Origin: Acidobacteriota bacterium
Lineage (GTDB): Bacteria > Acidobacteriota > Holophagae > Acanthopleuribacterales > Acanthopleuribacteraceae
Direction: 5' to 3'
Length of the DNA: 64,000 nt
Assembly (NCBI GenBank): GCA_030066195.1
Contig: JASJCB010000039.1
Span: forward strand, 20,375 to 84,374
Shown here: positions 35,208 to 44,902 of the stretch, one piece after another
How the letters are laid out: each line of letters begins with the position of its first letter
How positions within the stretch are numbered: the stretch's first letter is position 1
Notes under the pieces: generated by a model
The model's input: only the letters and a program-made list of their open reading frames with translations
Told to the model about the DNA's origin: nothing
Databases searched by the model: none
Position numbers and translations under genes: made by a program

Positions 35208-36563
35208 TTAATTGGCAAACGCTTCTTCCCGGCTGAGACGTTGGGCCTTGAGACCGGCCAGGTCTTTTTCAAAGAAGAAACTATCTTGTCCGAATGCCGG
35301 CTTCAAATCGGATAACCAGGAGGCTTGTTTGTCATACTCGGCGAAAAAGACCTGGTCTACCCAGGAGGGGTCGCGGGCTTGCACAAACTTCAAGGCAAAG
35401 TATGTCCGTCCCTCGATGACACAGGTACCCGTGACGAGCACCTTGCCGGGCGTGGCCGACATGGAGGGACCGCGAACCGTGCGCGACAGACCGGAAACAT
35501 GCCTGTAGGCGCCGTTGAAAATGTCCAAAGCCTCGGCCAGGGGAACTTCGAAGTAATGCCGGGGACCCGTGTCGCGCTCTACGAACATGTAGTAGGGAAC
35601 GGCGCCCAGATTAACCTGATCCCGCCACATCCTTTTCCAGACCGCGCTGTCGTCGTTGACATGCTTGATTAAAGGCGCCTGGCAGCGCACGACGGCGCCG
35701 GTGCTCCGAATGCGCTCGAGGGCCGTGCGAGCAATTGGGGTTTCCAGTTCGCGGTAATGGCTGAAATGCGCCATTACGGCCAGGTGCTTGCCGGCTCCAA
35801 TCACTTCCTCGAACAGGCGCATCAGGTCGTCCGCGTCGCGATCGGTCACGAACCGATAGGGCCAGTATGCTGTTGCCTTGGTGCCGATGCGAATCGTTTG
35901 AATATGTTCCAGACCCTTTTGTAGCAAAGGCTCGATGTAACGGCGCAAAACGCGCGTTTTCATGATCATGGGATCGCCGCCCGTAATCAATACATCGGTG
36001 ACCTCCGGATGTACTTTCAGGTAGGCAACCAGGTCCTCGGCCTCGCGGGCGGCAAATTTCAGGTCATCCATGCCTACGAACTGAGCCCAGCGGAAACAGT
36101 AAGTGCAATAGGTATGGCATGTCTGGCCTTGACTTGGAAAGAACAGAACCGTTTCCTGGTATTTGTGTTGAATACCCGAAACCGGCTCACCGCCGATCAG
36201 GGGTACATTCAGTTCCATCTGTCCGGCCGGGTGAGGGTTGAGGCCCATCTGGATACGACGCGCCTCGGCGGTGATTTCCCGGGGATCGGCGTCGCCGCGA
36301 ATCAGGTCGATCATGCGGTTGAGTTCATTTTCGGCCAACATGTCCGGCTGGGGAATGGTCAATTGGAACATGGGATCGTTCGGGATGTTGTCCCAGTCGA
36401 TCAATTCTTCAATGACATAGTTGTTGACGCGAAAGGGAAGGACACCCGCAACAGCCTGAATGGCCAGGAGATGATCAGGCGGCAGTTGGGCAAGCTGAGG
36501 GATTTTTGGAATATCTTTCCGGCCGAAAGCCCGGAAGGTTCTGTGGGCCGAATTCAGGGACAT
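35208..36563 (-). CDS. KamA-family radical SAM protein (lysine 2,3-aminomutase-like)
   Basis: The 451-residue protein carries the radical SAM cluster motif C149-x3-C153-x2-C156 in QTCHTYCTYCFRW and the GGDP SAM contact in LITGGDPMIM. KamA-type features follow: QAPLIKHVNDD and VPYYMFVERDTGPRHYFEVPL. The typical N-terminal domain and C-terminal zinc/PLP extension are altered. Lysine 2,3-aminomutases need a PLP Lys near the C-terminus, which I cannot place, so the true reaction is open. ATG 36563 has AGAGAGG six bases upstream. The gene upstream on the same strand is an N-formylglutamate-amidohydrolase-like protein. Confidence 0.87.
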   Translation of the reverse strand: MSLNSAHRTFRAFGRKDIPKIPQLAQLPPDHLLAIQAVAGVLPFRVNNYVIEELIDWDNIPNDPMFQLTIPQPDMLAENELNRMIDLIRGDADPREITAEARRIQMGLNPHPAGQMELNVPLIGGEPVSGIQHKYQETVLFFPSQGQTCHTYCTYCFRWAQFVGMDDLKFAAREAEDLVAYLKVHPEVTDVLITGGDPMIMKTRVLRRYIEPLLQKGLEHIQTIRIGTKATAYWPYRFVTDRDADDLMRLFEEVIGAGKHLAVMAHFSHYRELETPIARTALERIRSTGAVVRCQAPLIKHVNDDSAVWKRMWRDQVNLGAVPYYMFVERDTGPRHYFEVPLAEALDIFNGAYRHVSGLSRTVRGPSMSATPGKVLVTGTCVIEGRTYFALKFVQARDPSWVDQVFFAEYDKQASWLSDLKPAFGQDSFFFEKDLAGLKAQRLSREEAFAN

Positions 36564-36718
36564 GCCAACCTCTCTTTAATGGAAAACTAGGGTTATTGGA
36601 GACAGCAGTCTCAAAAAGGGAACACTGCAAGAAGTATAAGAGCTAAAGGTTACAACAAGTGGATCGATACCGCAAATATTCTCCCGTTATCTAACGATGG
36701 GAAAGATGAGTGCGGGTT

Positions 36719-38011
36719 TTATCGGGTCACAAGCATGCTGTTGGGAAGGGTTACCCTGTCCCGTTGCATGTAGATATCGATGGCTTCGCCGATCAAGTTG
36801 CCCAGGTGAGCCACGTTCTCTTTTCGGGCGCCGTCAGGGCCCAATTCGGGTTCCCAGGTATGGTGATCATGGAACTGCCAGATCAGATCCTTGCGAACCT
36901 CGACCGCCAGGGTTGACAGCCGATCGGGTGCAAAGCGGTAACTCTCGATCAGGCCTTTTTTGTGTTTTGTAAAAAAACCACAAATATGTTCGTAAGCATG
37001 TTGGGCCGCCCGGAACAATTTGCGTTGTCCCTTCGGCGGATTGCGGTACATGTGAATGTAACTGCGCAGACCCTCGCTTTCGCTGCAACGAAGGTTGGTA
37101 TCCAGCAACATGGTCCACACCAACTGGTAGGCGGGATCGGCCTTGGTTTCGGGATGTTCTTCCTTGAAGATACGCGCCACGTATTTGAAGAAGATCCAAA
37201 TCTGGGAACGTACCTCCACGCTGCCGTCCGGCAACAGGTAGGGGAAGTTGGTGGATACGGCCACTCCGGCCTTTTCCAGGTGAAGGGAAATGCGTGCGGT
37301 CAGCTTCCGATCCGCGGTGTATTCCGCCAGCATATCCGGGTACAGCGGATCGAACAGGCCGGTGGGCATACGCTTGAGTTCCTGGAATGATCGCGACCTG
37401 AATATGAGACTGAGCTCGGGCCGCACGGTGCCGGGTAGCATGTGGTGTGCACTGGGGTTGAGGAAGTCATAGGAATGAATGCCGAGCTTGATCACCTTGC
37501 CCGGCGTTTGGGCTTCGAAAACTTCCGAGATGTGGTCGTAGAATTTCTCCAACACCAGGCGCTTGTAACGAAAGTCCAGCGCGTAGGAGAAGGGGTAGTT
37601 GATTGCAAAACGGTTCAGGTGGTCGGCTCCCGGGGGCGTGATTCCCGGGAAACGACCGAAATCCATCAGTACCCGGGCAATATTGACGCGCCAGTAACCG
37701 CCGGTCCCCAACTCGGCGGACAGGTTTTCAGCGACTTGATTGGCGCCCCAGTCCTTCTCGATGGCGTAAGCGCGTTCGATCTCATTGGAGCAAGTCTTGC
37801 GGTCGGGAAAAGCGCGACGAACCTGGCGGTAAATACTTTCGGGGAGAACGTCGCCGCCGTGGACGGAGTAGAGGAAGACGCGTTCACCGTAGCCGTTGTT
37901 CCGATAAGAAGGGACCGGGACGAATTCGATGGGGATGATGTCGGAGCGGATGTTCAAGCGCTCGGATTGATTCTCGGGAAGACCCACCGGGGGTTTGTCC
38001 GAAACGAGCAC
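36719..38011 (-). CDS. probable N-formylglutamate amidohydrolase superfamily protein
   Basis: The 430-residue cytosolic protein has an N-terminal domain with hydrolase-like landmarks VFLYSVHGGDVLP (about 45-57), WRVNIARVLMDFGRFPG (about 106-122) and KLGIHSYDF (about 175-183). These are placed like the SVPHSG, DLNR and His motifs of N-formylglutamate amidohydrolases, which are zinc enzymes. The C-terminal 200 residues are unfamiliar. The match is by pattern, so an uncharacterised family is possible. GTG 38011 has CGGAGG seven bases upstream. It lies 155 bases upstream of the KamA-type gene on the same strand and may be transcribed with it. Confidence 0.5.
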   Translation of the reverse strand: MLVSDKPPVGLPENQSERLNIRSDIIPIEFVPVPSYRNNGYGERVFLYSVHGGDVLPESIYRQVRRAFPDRKTCSNEIERAYAIEKDWGANQVAENLSAELGTGGYWRVNIARVLMDFGRFPGITPPGADHLNRFAINYPFSYALDFRYKRLVLEKFYDHISEVFEAQTPGKVIKLGIHSYDFLNPSAHHMLPGTVRPELSLIFRSRSFQELKRMPTGLFDPLYPDMLAEYTADRKLTARISLHLEKAGVAVSTNFPYLLPDGSVEVRSQIWIFFKYVARIFKEEHPETKADPAYQLVWTMLLDTNLRCSESEGLRSYIHMYRNPPKGQRKLFRAAQHAYEHICGFFTKHKKGLIESYRFAPDRLSTLAVEVRKDLIWQFHDHHTWEPELGPDGARKENVAHLGNLIGEAIDIYMQRDRVTLPNSMLVTR

Positions 38012-38084
38012 TATCGAACCTCCGAATGCGATGCTGTATGACCCGGCGAACTACCGGGTCCATCATCATAGCATGGGGAGACAC

Positions 38085-39107
38085 CTACATTTCGAAAATA
38101 TAAAGTGTCAGTTGTTCCGGTTGTTCGGGATTGAGGGTAACCAGGTGGGCGCGGCCCTCAAAAGCCCCTGCGAGAATGCCGTCATACAGATGCATCTTGC
38201 CCACGCTACGACCCTTCCGAGAAATGACCTGAAGGCCCTGAAGCATGCGTTCGACCCGTTTCGGGTTGGGCACTTCGTAACCGATCAAAAAGCCGTCGCC
38301 GTAGGTATAGAGCCCGTTGATGCGGCTCCAACCGTTGTACCACTCGAGATATTCCCGCTCACTGCGCATGGTGCGGTTCCAGGCTTTCGGGGGTTGCACG
38401 AAGCGGGGCAGGGCGAAGGGGATATCGCGTTTCTGCCGCTTGTAGCCCATGGATTCATCGGGCACCAGATGTCGAATACTGCAAGTAAGTTGGTCGAGCG
38501 CGTAGATGTTTCCGTGGAAGGGATCCTCGGTAAGAAATTGACCGCGAAAGTGGTAATCCAGTCGTTGCTGCGCCCTGGTAAGGCTCAAAAAAGGCGGGCT
38601 GATCTCGCGAATCAAAAAGTTTCCGTCGCTGTCTCGCTCGGTTGTGACTTCTACGACCACCCGAGAGTCGGGTGATCGCCAGAAATCGATATAGCCCTTG
38701 ACCGCGAACTGCCGGTCTCTTAGGCCGATCAACTGACCAAAAATTACCGGCTTTTTAGTGCCGTCAGCATCCAGCCGATACCCGTAGCCTTCCTTGTCAC
38801 CGTCACTATTGAAAAATTCCGAACGATCCTTGGAGTCGATCAGCCAATAGATACGGGCATTTGAATCGTAGTGAGAGGCATTGAGTCGCGTGGGCTTACC
38901 GTTAACTTCGATGCGAAGACTGTTGATGAGCCGGCCGGACCTGTCCCAATGGTAAACGGTGTCGGTGTCTTGAAGCAGCAATGTACCGTCAGAGGCAATC
39001 CGGAAGGTGTCGCCTTGCGGGGGTTTGGGAAGGACTTCCAAGTCGATGACCTCGGCCGGATCACCGGGGACTTGAAAGAACATCAGTGCAAGGGTCAGTG
39101 TGAGCAT
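38085..39107 (-). CDS. secreted beta-propeller-like hypothetical protein
   Basis: The 340-residue protein starts with a short hydrophobic segment (MLTLTLALMFF). The rest is strand-rich, with repeats such as GDTFRIASDGTLLLQDTDTVYHWDRSGRLI and LTEDPFHGNIYALDQLTCSIRHL that look like 6-bladed propeller (NHL-like) blades. I do not recognise a specific family or active site. It is the third gene of an operon after the pseudokinase and the tiny secreted peptide, and probably shares an envelope-associated role with them. Confidence 0.65.
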   Translation of the reverse strand: MLTLTLALMFFQVPGDPAEVIDLEVLPKPPQGDTFRIASDGTLLLQDTDTVYHWDRSGRLINSLRIEVNGKPTRLNASHYDSNARIYWLIDSKDRSEFFNSDGDKEGYGYRLDADGTKKPVIFGQLIGLRDRQFAVKGYIDFWRSPDSRVVVEVTTERDSDGNFLIREISPPFLSLTRAQQRLDYHFRGQFLTEDPFHGNIYALDQLTCSIRHLVPDESMGYKRQKRDIPFALPRFVQPPKAWNRTMRSEREYLEWYNGWSRINGLYTYGDGFLIGYEVPNPKRVERMLQGLQVISRKGRSVGKMHLYDGILAGAFEGRAHLVTLNPEQPEQLTLYIFEM

Positions 39108-39149
39108 GGTCGCCTCTTGGGTTGGGGGGTTGTGACGGTCGAAACCGCG

Positions 39150-39341
39150 TTAGTTGGGTTGGTTGATTACAAGGCAACTGCCGTACGTCCCTCCGCAGGG
39201 GTCACCGGGTCTGCCGATTTCCTTCAAAGAATATCCGCCGTCGCTGCTGGTGGGGGTATCTGTCAGCAAGGTGCCGGTGGTGCTGTTGACCCATAAGATG
39301 CTGAGCATCCACATGAGCAACAATAGCATCCTTTTCTTCAT
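39150..39341 (-). CDS. small secreted peptide, 63 residues
   Basis: The peptide has a clear N-terminal signal: MKKRM, a Leu/Met-rich hydrophobic core to about residue 18, then a polar mature part with two Cys (PGDPCGGTYGSC). Its ATG overlaps the pseudokinase stop (ATGA) and GGGAGG lies just upstream, so it is translated by coupling and is very likely real. I recognise no family. The two Cys could form a disulfide in the periplasm. It sits between a membrane pseudokinase with a secretin-like domain and a secreted propeller. Confidence 0.65.
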   Translation of the reverse strand: MKKRMLLLLMWMLSILWVNSTTGTLLTDTPTSSDGGYSLKEIGRPGDPCGGTYGSCLVINQPN

Positions 39342-41146
39342 TTCGCCTCCCTGAAGGTCTCCTTCGATTTTTCGACACCATCAATGATCAGTATCTTGCC
39401 ATCAATAGATTCTTTTACGTGCCAGGAAAGGTCTAGTTCATCCAATAGTTCCTGCCAGGTAATATTATAGCATTTAATCGAAATTTGGTGCGATTTGATG
39501 GAGTCCTCAACGGAGACTTTGTAGCCAATCTGGTGTTCCAGTGCGATGGCAAAAATGGCTAAGTTTGCATTATTGAATTCCAGCCCCATGAATTTAAAGT
39601 ACACAGGCAATTTCCCCTCATCACGTTTCAGGCGCAATGAGTTTTTCTCTATCTCAATCGAAATTGCTTCACGGAGTTGCTGGAGTAACTCTCCAGGTGT
39701 AGAGGTGACGAAGATCCCGGAAACCTTGCCGCCGCCGCTTTTACGCAACCCGTGCTCCCGTTCTTCGTCGTGGAATTCCAGCCCTTCCAGGTCAGCAATA
39801 GCCGATAGCAAACGATTTAAATTGCCGGGGTTATCCCATACCAAAGCAACTTCATGACTAAACACCAGACCGATGTAGAAGTTTGGTTTATCGAAGTAGT
39901 GCCAACTGTAGGCATCTTCATATACCAGCTTGAAGCGGTTGAATTGTATGTCTGCAATATAGCTTAAGCTATCCTCGGCGCCATCCATTTCAACCCAATC
40001 ACCGATTCTATAAATCTCATTTCTACCGATTATCATAGGTCCGTTTTTAAAAACAAAAACCGCAATCGGTCGTTCTTTGTCCATTTTGTTTAGGAGTTTC
40101 GGCGTTCCGGTCAGAACAACTTCTTGGGCAATGTCATGGGCAAGTTCTTCGCGCATACCTTCATCGGCTTCCGGCCACAATTGGCGCAATTGTGTCACAC
40201 GTTCTTCCGGCGCCATTTTCTTGTCATTCAGAATAGAAGCGTATCGATCGGAAAGGGGCGGCGGGTCGCTTTCCAGATAGGGCAGAAGCACGATACCGAA
40301 AAGGATGGTAACGGTCCATACGGCCAGATTGACGGGGCGCAGAAAGCCGAAGAGAATGGCCCGGGTAGGTTTGGGGTGGAGCTTGCGGCGGTAGTTTTTT
40401 AGACCTTGTTGAATCTCTGCGGGATCGGGGCGTTCGGCAGGGTCGGGGTCCATGCAACGTTTGCGTAGTTTGCGAATCAAACCCCGGCGTTTGAGCATGG
40501 AGAGGAAGTTGGCGCCGAACATATAGATGTCGGCCTCCGGTCCGGGTACGGAAGTTTCGCGATGTTCCGGGCTCATAAGTCGGCAGTCGGGGTCGTCGCG
40601 ATCCGGGTGCCAACCCAGATCGACCAGCTTGATCTCGGCGGCCTCCCGGTTGACCAGGACATTGTCGGGAATCAGGTTGTGATGACCCAGGTCGTTCTCG
40701 GCCAGATGGCGCACGGCGTAGGTTATTTCCATCAGCAGGTTGACCAGTTCGATCTCGTCCAGTTGTTCGGCGAGTTCGGAAAGACGCACGCCCTCCGGGG
40801 CTTCCATCACCAGGATGCCGACACTTTCCGGGGCCGCATTGCCTGCCGTGTGGTGTATTTGAGAGAGCGGACGGTCCAGGGGTAAGGATTTCTTGGAAAC
40901 GGATTCCGGCGGATAGTTGTAAAAGCAACGACAGAAAAAGGGCGATTCGTCCAAAGCGTACAATCGGGCCAACTCGTCGAAGAAAAGGTCTTCCCGATAG
41001 ACAAGCTTGATCACCGCGTCGTGGCCCGCGACATGGGTGGCCCGGAAGGTGACGCTGAACGGGGTTTCCCGGAGGATGGTATGAAGATGAAACTGCTTAT
41101 CGAGAACGGGATTTCTGGTTTCTGGCGGTGTCATTGGGGTAACCAT
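39338..41146 (-). CDS. membrane pseudokinase with C-terminal secretin-N/STN-like domain
   Basis: About 602 residues from ATG 41146. The N-terminal 260 residues are a Ser/Thr-kinase fold: the ATP Lys is kept in DAVIKLVY and DLG replaces DFG. The catalytic HRDLKPxN is HHNLIPDN, lacking the catalytic Asp and Lys, so phosphotransfer is improbable. A membrane helix (RPVNLAVWTVTILFGIVLLPYL) follows, then an extracytoplasmic region. Its last 60 residues (ISIKCYNITWQELLDELDLSWHV, then ILIID) look like the short STN domain of secretins and TonB receptors. The start is uncertain: Met 41146 has GAGG only three bases away, and the frame opens at 41230. First gene of the operon. Confidence 0.68.
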   Translation of the reverse strand: MVTPMTPPETRNPVLDKQFHLHTILRETPFSVTFRATHVAGHDAVIKLVYREDLFFDELARLYALDESPFFCRCFYNYPPESVSKKSLPLDRPLSQIHHTAGNAAPESVGILVMEAPEGVRLSELAEQLDEIELVNLLMEITYAVRHLAENDLGHHNLIPDNVLVNREAAEIKLVDLGWHPDRDDPDCRLMSPEHRETSVPGPEADIYMFGANFLSMLKRRGLIRKLRKRCMDPDPAERPDPAEIQQGLKNYRRKLHPKPTRAILFGFLRPVNLAVWTVTILFGIVLLPYLESDPPPLSDRYASILNDKKMAPEERVTQLRQLWPEADEGMREELAHDIAQEVVLTGTPKLLNKMDKERPIAVFVFKNGPMIIGRNEIYRIGDWVEMDGAEDSLSYIADIQFNRFKLVYEDAYSWHYFDKPNFYIGLVFSHEVALVWDNPGNLNRLLSAIADLEGLEFHDEEREHGLRKSGGGKVSGIFVTSTPGELLQQLREAISIEIEKNSLRLKRDEGKLPVYFKFMGLEFNNANLAIFAIALEHQIGYKVSVEDSIKSHQISIKCYNITWQELLDELDLSWHVKESIDGKILIIDGVEKSKETFREAK

Positions 41147-41537
41147 ATTCCTCAATATCGAAAGGCACGGCCCTCGAACACAAGGAGGGCCCAAGAGCTT
41201 GGTGTTTGTATCGTCTACACCCATCCTCATACTTAAATAAATATCATTTTAAAACGCCGCGCCAATGACCCCAAGACATGCAGACAGCCGTGGTATATAA
41301 TTTTTACCCGTGTTAGCATTCCTGGAGACCCTAGCTGTCGCCGAGGTGGACCACCCTTATTATTCTAGTGGCCAATTTCCTCGAATGCAAGTTTTGATTT
41401 AGGATGGCATCATATACTGGAAAACCGGTATTCGACGTGGCTGCTTCGAATAGAGGCAGGGAATGCCTTCTCTCGCAACGTATTCCGTGCGCCGGCGTTT
41501 TGTGGAAAAGGGCCGGGAGAACCCCGACCCTTCGGTC
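41147..41537. other. intergenic region upstream of the pseudokinase operon
   Basis: About 390 bp: it carries the clpB terminator at its right end and must hold the pseudokinase promoter. An AT-rich patch with TATATAA lies near 41291, but no -35 partner is convincing. Confidence 0.35.
41504..41530 (-). terminator. rho-independent terminator of clpB
   Basis: On the minus strand an 8-bp stem with one G-U pair (41523-41530 with 41510-41517) and a 5-base loop is followed by four T. It begins eight bases past the clpB stop. Confidence 0.75.
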
Positions 41538-44120
41538 TCAGGCTTCACGGAAGGTCAATTCGCCCCGTGTGGCTTCAACGTGGACTCGATGCCCCTTGCT
41601 CACGCTGCCGTCCAGCAGAGCCGTGGCCAGCGGATTCAGCAGGTGCTTCTGGACGGCGCGTTTAATGGGTCGTGCGCCGAAAACCGGATCGTGACCCGCC
41701 TCGGCGAGGAAAGCCAGCGCTTCTTCGCTCAAATCCAGAACGATACCCTGCTCGGCCAGGCGCGTGTTCACCCGCGCGACTTGCAGGCGGACAATGCGCG
41801 CCAACATGTCGTCCGAGAGCGATTCGAAGGGAATGATGTCGTCCACCCGGTTCAGGAATTCGGGCCGGAAATGCTGTTTCATGGCCTCCATCAAACCCTT
41901 GTCCTTCTCCTCCCTGCTCAAGTCTGCTCGCGCCGCCAGATCCCCGGCCAGGTTGCTGGTCATGATGATCACGGTGTTGGTGAAGTTGACCGTGCGACCT
42001 TTACCGTCGGTCAGACGGCCGTCATCGAGGATTTGCAGGAGGATGTTGAAGACCTCGGGGTGGGCCTTCTCGACCTCGTCCAACAGGATGACCGAATAGG
42101 GCGAGCGGCGGACGCGTTCGGTCAGCTGGCCGCCTTCCTCGTGGCCCACATACCCCGGCGGCGAACCGATGAGACGCGAGACCGTGTGGCGTTCCATATA
42201 CTCGGACATGTCCAGCCGAATCATCTTCTTTTCGGAATCGAACAATTGCTCGGAAAGCGCGCGCGCCAGCTCGGTTTTACCCACGCCGGTAGGACCCAGG
42301 AAGAGGAAGCTGCCCAGGGGTCGATCCGGATCCTGCAAGCCGCTGCGCGACCGTCTCACTGCATTGGCCACCGCGCTGACCGCACGGTCCTGGCCGATGA
42401 CCCGTTCGTGCAGGCGCTCCTCCAGGTGCAACATTTTGGCTACTTCGCCTTCCAGCATTTTGGAGACGGGGATGCCGGTCCAGGTGCTGACCACGCGGGC
42501 AATGTCCGCGTCGGTGACCTCCTCGCGCAGAAGGCTGCCCTCGTCGCGGATGGCCTGGATGGCGCGCTCGTTTTCCCCGACGGCCTTGTCCAGTTCGATC
42601 AGCTTGCCGTAGCGGATCTCGGCCGCGCGCGACAGGTCGCCGTCGCGCTCGGCATCGGCCGCGGCAATTTTCAGGCGTTCTGTTTCTTCCTTCTTCTCCC
42701 GCAGTTGTTGGATGAGTTCCTTCTCGTGATGCCAGCGGTACTCCAACGCCTTCAACTGTTCGTCCAGGTCGGCGATCTCGGAGCGGACCTCGGTCAGGCG
42801 TTCCGAATGATCGCCGCCGCCTTCCATTTTAAGGGCCTCCGCCTCTACTTCCAACTGACGCCGCTTGCGTTTGGCCTGATCGATCTCGATGGGCATGGAA
42901 TCGATCTGGGTCCGGATGGTGGAGGCCGCCTCGTCCACCAGGTCGATGGCCTTGTCGGGCAGGAAGCGATCGGCGATATAGCGTTGTGACAGGTGAACGG
43001 CCGCAACCAGGGCGTTGTCGCGGATACTGATGCCGTGGAAGACCTCGTAGCGCTCGCGTAGGCCGCGCAGGATGGCAATAGCTGCCGCCTCGTCCGGTTC
43101 GGCAATCATGACCGGCTGGAAGCGCCGTTCCAGGGCGCTGTCCTTCTCCACGTACTTCTTGTATTCGTTGAGGGTGGTGGCGCCCACACAGTGCAACTCG
43201 CCCCGGGCCAGGGCCGGCTTGAGCATGTTGGAGGCATCCATCGCGCCCTCCGCGGCGCCCGCGCCCACGATGGTGTGCAATTCGTCGATGAAGAGAATGA
43301 TCTCGCCCATGGCCGCGGTCACTTCCTTCAGCAAGGCCTTCAGGCGATCCTCGAATTCGCCGCGGAACTTGGCGCCCGCAATCATGGAGCCCAGATCCAG
43401 CGTCAGCACGCGTTTTTCCTTCAGGCCTTCCGGTACGTCGCCTTCCACGATGCGCTGGGCCAGACCCTCGGCAATCGCGGTTTTCCCTACGCCGGGTTCA
43501 CCGATCAAGACGGGGTTGTTCTTGGTCTTGCGGCTGAGCACCTGGATGACGCGCCGGATCTCTTCCTCACGGCCGATGATGGGGTCCAGCTTGTTGGTGC
43601 GGGCAAGGTTGGTCAAGTCGGTGGTGTATTTTTCCAGGGCCTGGTATTTGTCCTCGGGATTCTGGTCGGTGACGCCCGACTGGCCGCGCACCTCTTTCAA
43701 GCCCAACAGCAGGGACTGTTCGGTGACGCCCTTTTCGGCCAGCCAACGAGCCATGATGTTGCGGCCCTCGTTCAGGATAGCCAGTAAAAGGTGTTCGGTA
43801 GAGGTGTAGGCGTCCTTCATGCGTTGGGTGATGTTCTGCGCTTCGACCAATACCTTATTAAGAGAGCCGGAAATACGCGGCGCGGCGTTGGAACCGGTAA
43901 CACGCGGCTGCCGCGACAGATAACCCCGCAACTCTCCGGTGAGGGAGGGTATATCGACGCCGATTTTCTGCAGGATGGGCTTGACGATGGAATCGGCTTG
44001 CTCGATCAGGGCCAAGCCCAGGTGTTCGATGGAAAGTTCGGGATGGTTTTCATTGGTAGCGGCCGTAACGGCGGCTTGTATCGCTTGCTGAGCTTTAATG
44101 GTCAGCTGGTCAGCATGCAT
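41538..44120 (-). CDS. clpB: ATP-dependent disaggregase ClpB
   Basis: The 860-residue AAA+ chaperone rescues aggregated proteins together with DnaK. It has an N domain with two Clp repeats, the first ATPase with GEPGVGKT (K213) and the pore loop in [13 protein letters not shown], the long coiled-coil M domain (about 410-530) that separates ClpB from ClpA/C, and the second ATPase with GPTGVGKT (K615). No ClpP-binding loop is evident. ATG 44120 follows GGAGG by seven bases; the frame start at 44156 lacks a site. No HrcA/CIRCE inverted repeat is visible upstream, only a sigma-70-like TTGACA. A terminator follows. Confidence 0.97.
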   Translation of the reverse strand: MHADQLTIKAQQAIQAAVTAATNENHPELSIEHLGLALIEQADSIVKPILQKIGVDIPSLTGELRGYLSRQPRVTGSNAAPRISGSLNKVLVEAQNITQRMKDAYTSTEHLLLAILNEGRNIMARWLAEKGVTEQSLLLGLKEVRGQSGVTDQNPEDKYQALEKYTTDLTNLARTNKLDPIIGREEEIRRVIQVLSRKTKNNPVLIGEPGVGKTAIAEGLAQRIVEGDVPEGLKEKRVLTLDLGSMIAGAKFRGEFEDRLKALLKEVTAAMGEIILFIDELHTIVGAGAAEGAMDASNMLKPALARGELHCVGATTLNEYKKYVEKDSALERRFQPVMIAEPDEAAAIAILRGLRERYEVFHGISIRDNALVAAVHLSQRYIADRFLPDKAIDLVDEAASTIRTQIDSMPIEIDQAKRKRRQLEVEAEALKMEGGGDHSERLTEVRSEIADLDEQLKALEYRWHHEKELIQQLREKKEETERLKIAAADAERDGDLSRAAEIRYGKLIELDKAVGENERAIQAIRDEGSLLREEVTDADIARVVSTWTGIPVSKMLEGEVAKMLHLEERLHERVIGQDRAVSAVANAVRRSRSGLQDPDRPLGSFLFLGPTGVGKTELARALSEQLFDSEKKMIRLDMSEYMERHTVSRLIGSPPGYVGHEEGGQLTERVRRSPYSVILLDEVEKAHPEVFNILLQILDDGRLTDGKGRTVNFTNTVIIMTSNLAGDLAARADLSREEKDKGLMEAMKQHFRPEFLNRVDDIIPFESLSDDMLARIVRLQVARVNTRLAEQGIVLDLSEEALAFLAEAGHDPVFGARPIKRAVQKHLLNPLATALLDGSVSKGHRVHVEATRGELTFREA

Positions 44121-44180
44121 CGCGCACCTCCGTGCTTTTTCATTTGTCACATACATCTTATATCAAATCACTCAAATTTT

Positions 44181-44210
44181 CTATACAAAATCTTAGTGCA
44201 TCAATGTCAA
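44181..44210 (-). promoter_or_regulatory. candidate clpB promoter
   Basis: On the minus strand a perfect TTGACA (44205-44210) is followed 17-19 bp later by TGTATAG/TATAGA (near 44180-44187). It lies about 60 bp upstream of the start codon. The spacing to TATAGA is long, so the -10 is uncertain. Confidence 0.5.
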
Positions 44211-44356
44211 GAAAGCTGTTTTTGCCACTTCCGACCTTGCCCCGCGGCTTATCGATCCGGTCCGGATATCTACCTCGGGTTGGTGAATCGTTGTCAAATA
44301 AAGAACCGAGGCACTTATTTCCAGTTGTCATTGGCTGTTCCCATAAACCAGGCGTC

Positions 44357-44656
44357 AAAGAATTCTTTCCGATTTCTCGATCCGGAAAAGTCAGGAGCAA
44401 AGAATTCCAAAAGTCACGCTCCTAAAAATCAGTCCTCATTCTTTGCGCACCGAAAGTTCAGGGTCAAAGAATTATTTTTTATTCTTTGCTCCTGACTTTT
44501 CCGGGTCAAGGAACCACAACTGATTTCTTTCACATTACTTTTCGGGGCGCAAAGATCCAGTTCTCATTCTTTGCTCCTGACTTTTCCGGGTCGAGGAATC
44601 AGGCCTCATTCTTTGCTCCTGACTTTTCCGGATCGAGGAATCGGAAAGAATTCTTT
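44357..44656. repeat. 300-bp element bounded by 49-bp inverted repeats, with internal direct copies
   Basis: The left arm 44357-44405 and right arm 44608-44656 are reverse complements at 48 of 49 positions. Between them lie further copies of the core: attctttgctcctgactttt at about 44480-44515 and 44563-44604, the latter directly abutting the right arm. A degraded copy sits near 44435-44475. No transposase or clear target-site duplication is present. It could be a MITE-like element or locally amplified intergenic repeats. It separates clpB from the RiPP-like gene. Confidence 0.85.
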
Positions 44657-44812
44657 GGCACTGAGTTTATGGAGACAACTTATGACAACGCGACATGAGC
44701 AGCCGGCCTCCTTGACCGGCAAGCAAACATCAATCTGAAGGCGCCCGCTTCTCACCTGGGTTCGACCCCGTTTTTACCCGTCATGGCGTCACGCGGCCGG
44801 GTAGCGGTCTCG

Positions 44813-44821
44813 TGATAGAAT
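44813..44821 (+). promoter_or_regulatory. possible extended -10 promoter of the RiPP-like gene
   Basis: TGA-TAGAAT matches an extended -10 element at 44813-44821, about 80 bp before the start codon. No -35 consensus accompanies it, which extended -10 promoters tolerate. Confidence 0.4.
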
Positions 44822-44902
44822 AGCGACATACGGGCCGATGATCGATCAGCGCTCCCGCGCTTCCTAATCGCGCCCGCGGTCTCTATTCACAGGAGGAAAA
44901 CC

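Noticed and set aside
36599..36612. Terminator (GAGAC-AGCA-GTCTC)
   Set aside because: Only five base pairs, followed by A rather than T on the strand that would matter, and located upstream of a gene start rather than after a gene.
41463..42989. 508-codon plus-strand open frame
   Set aside because: Shadow of clpB; it also reads through the clpB terminator.
44121..44200. CIRCE element upstream of clpB
   Set aside because: No TTAGCACTC-N9-GAGTGCTAA inverted repeat is present; only a sigma-70-like -35 box can be seen.
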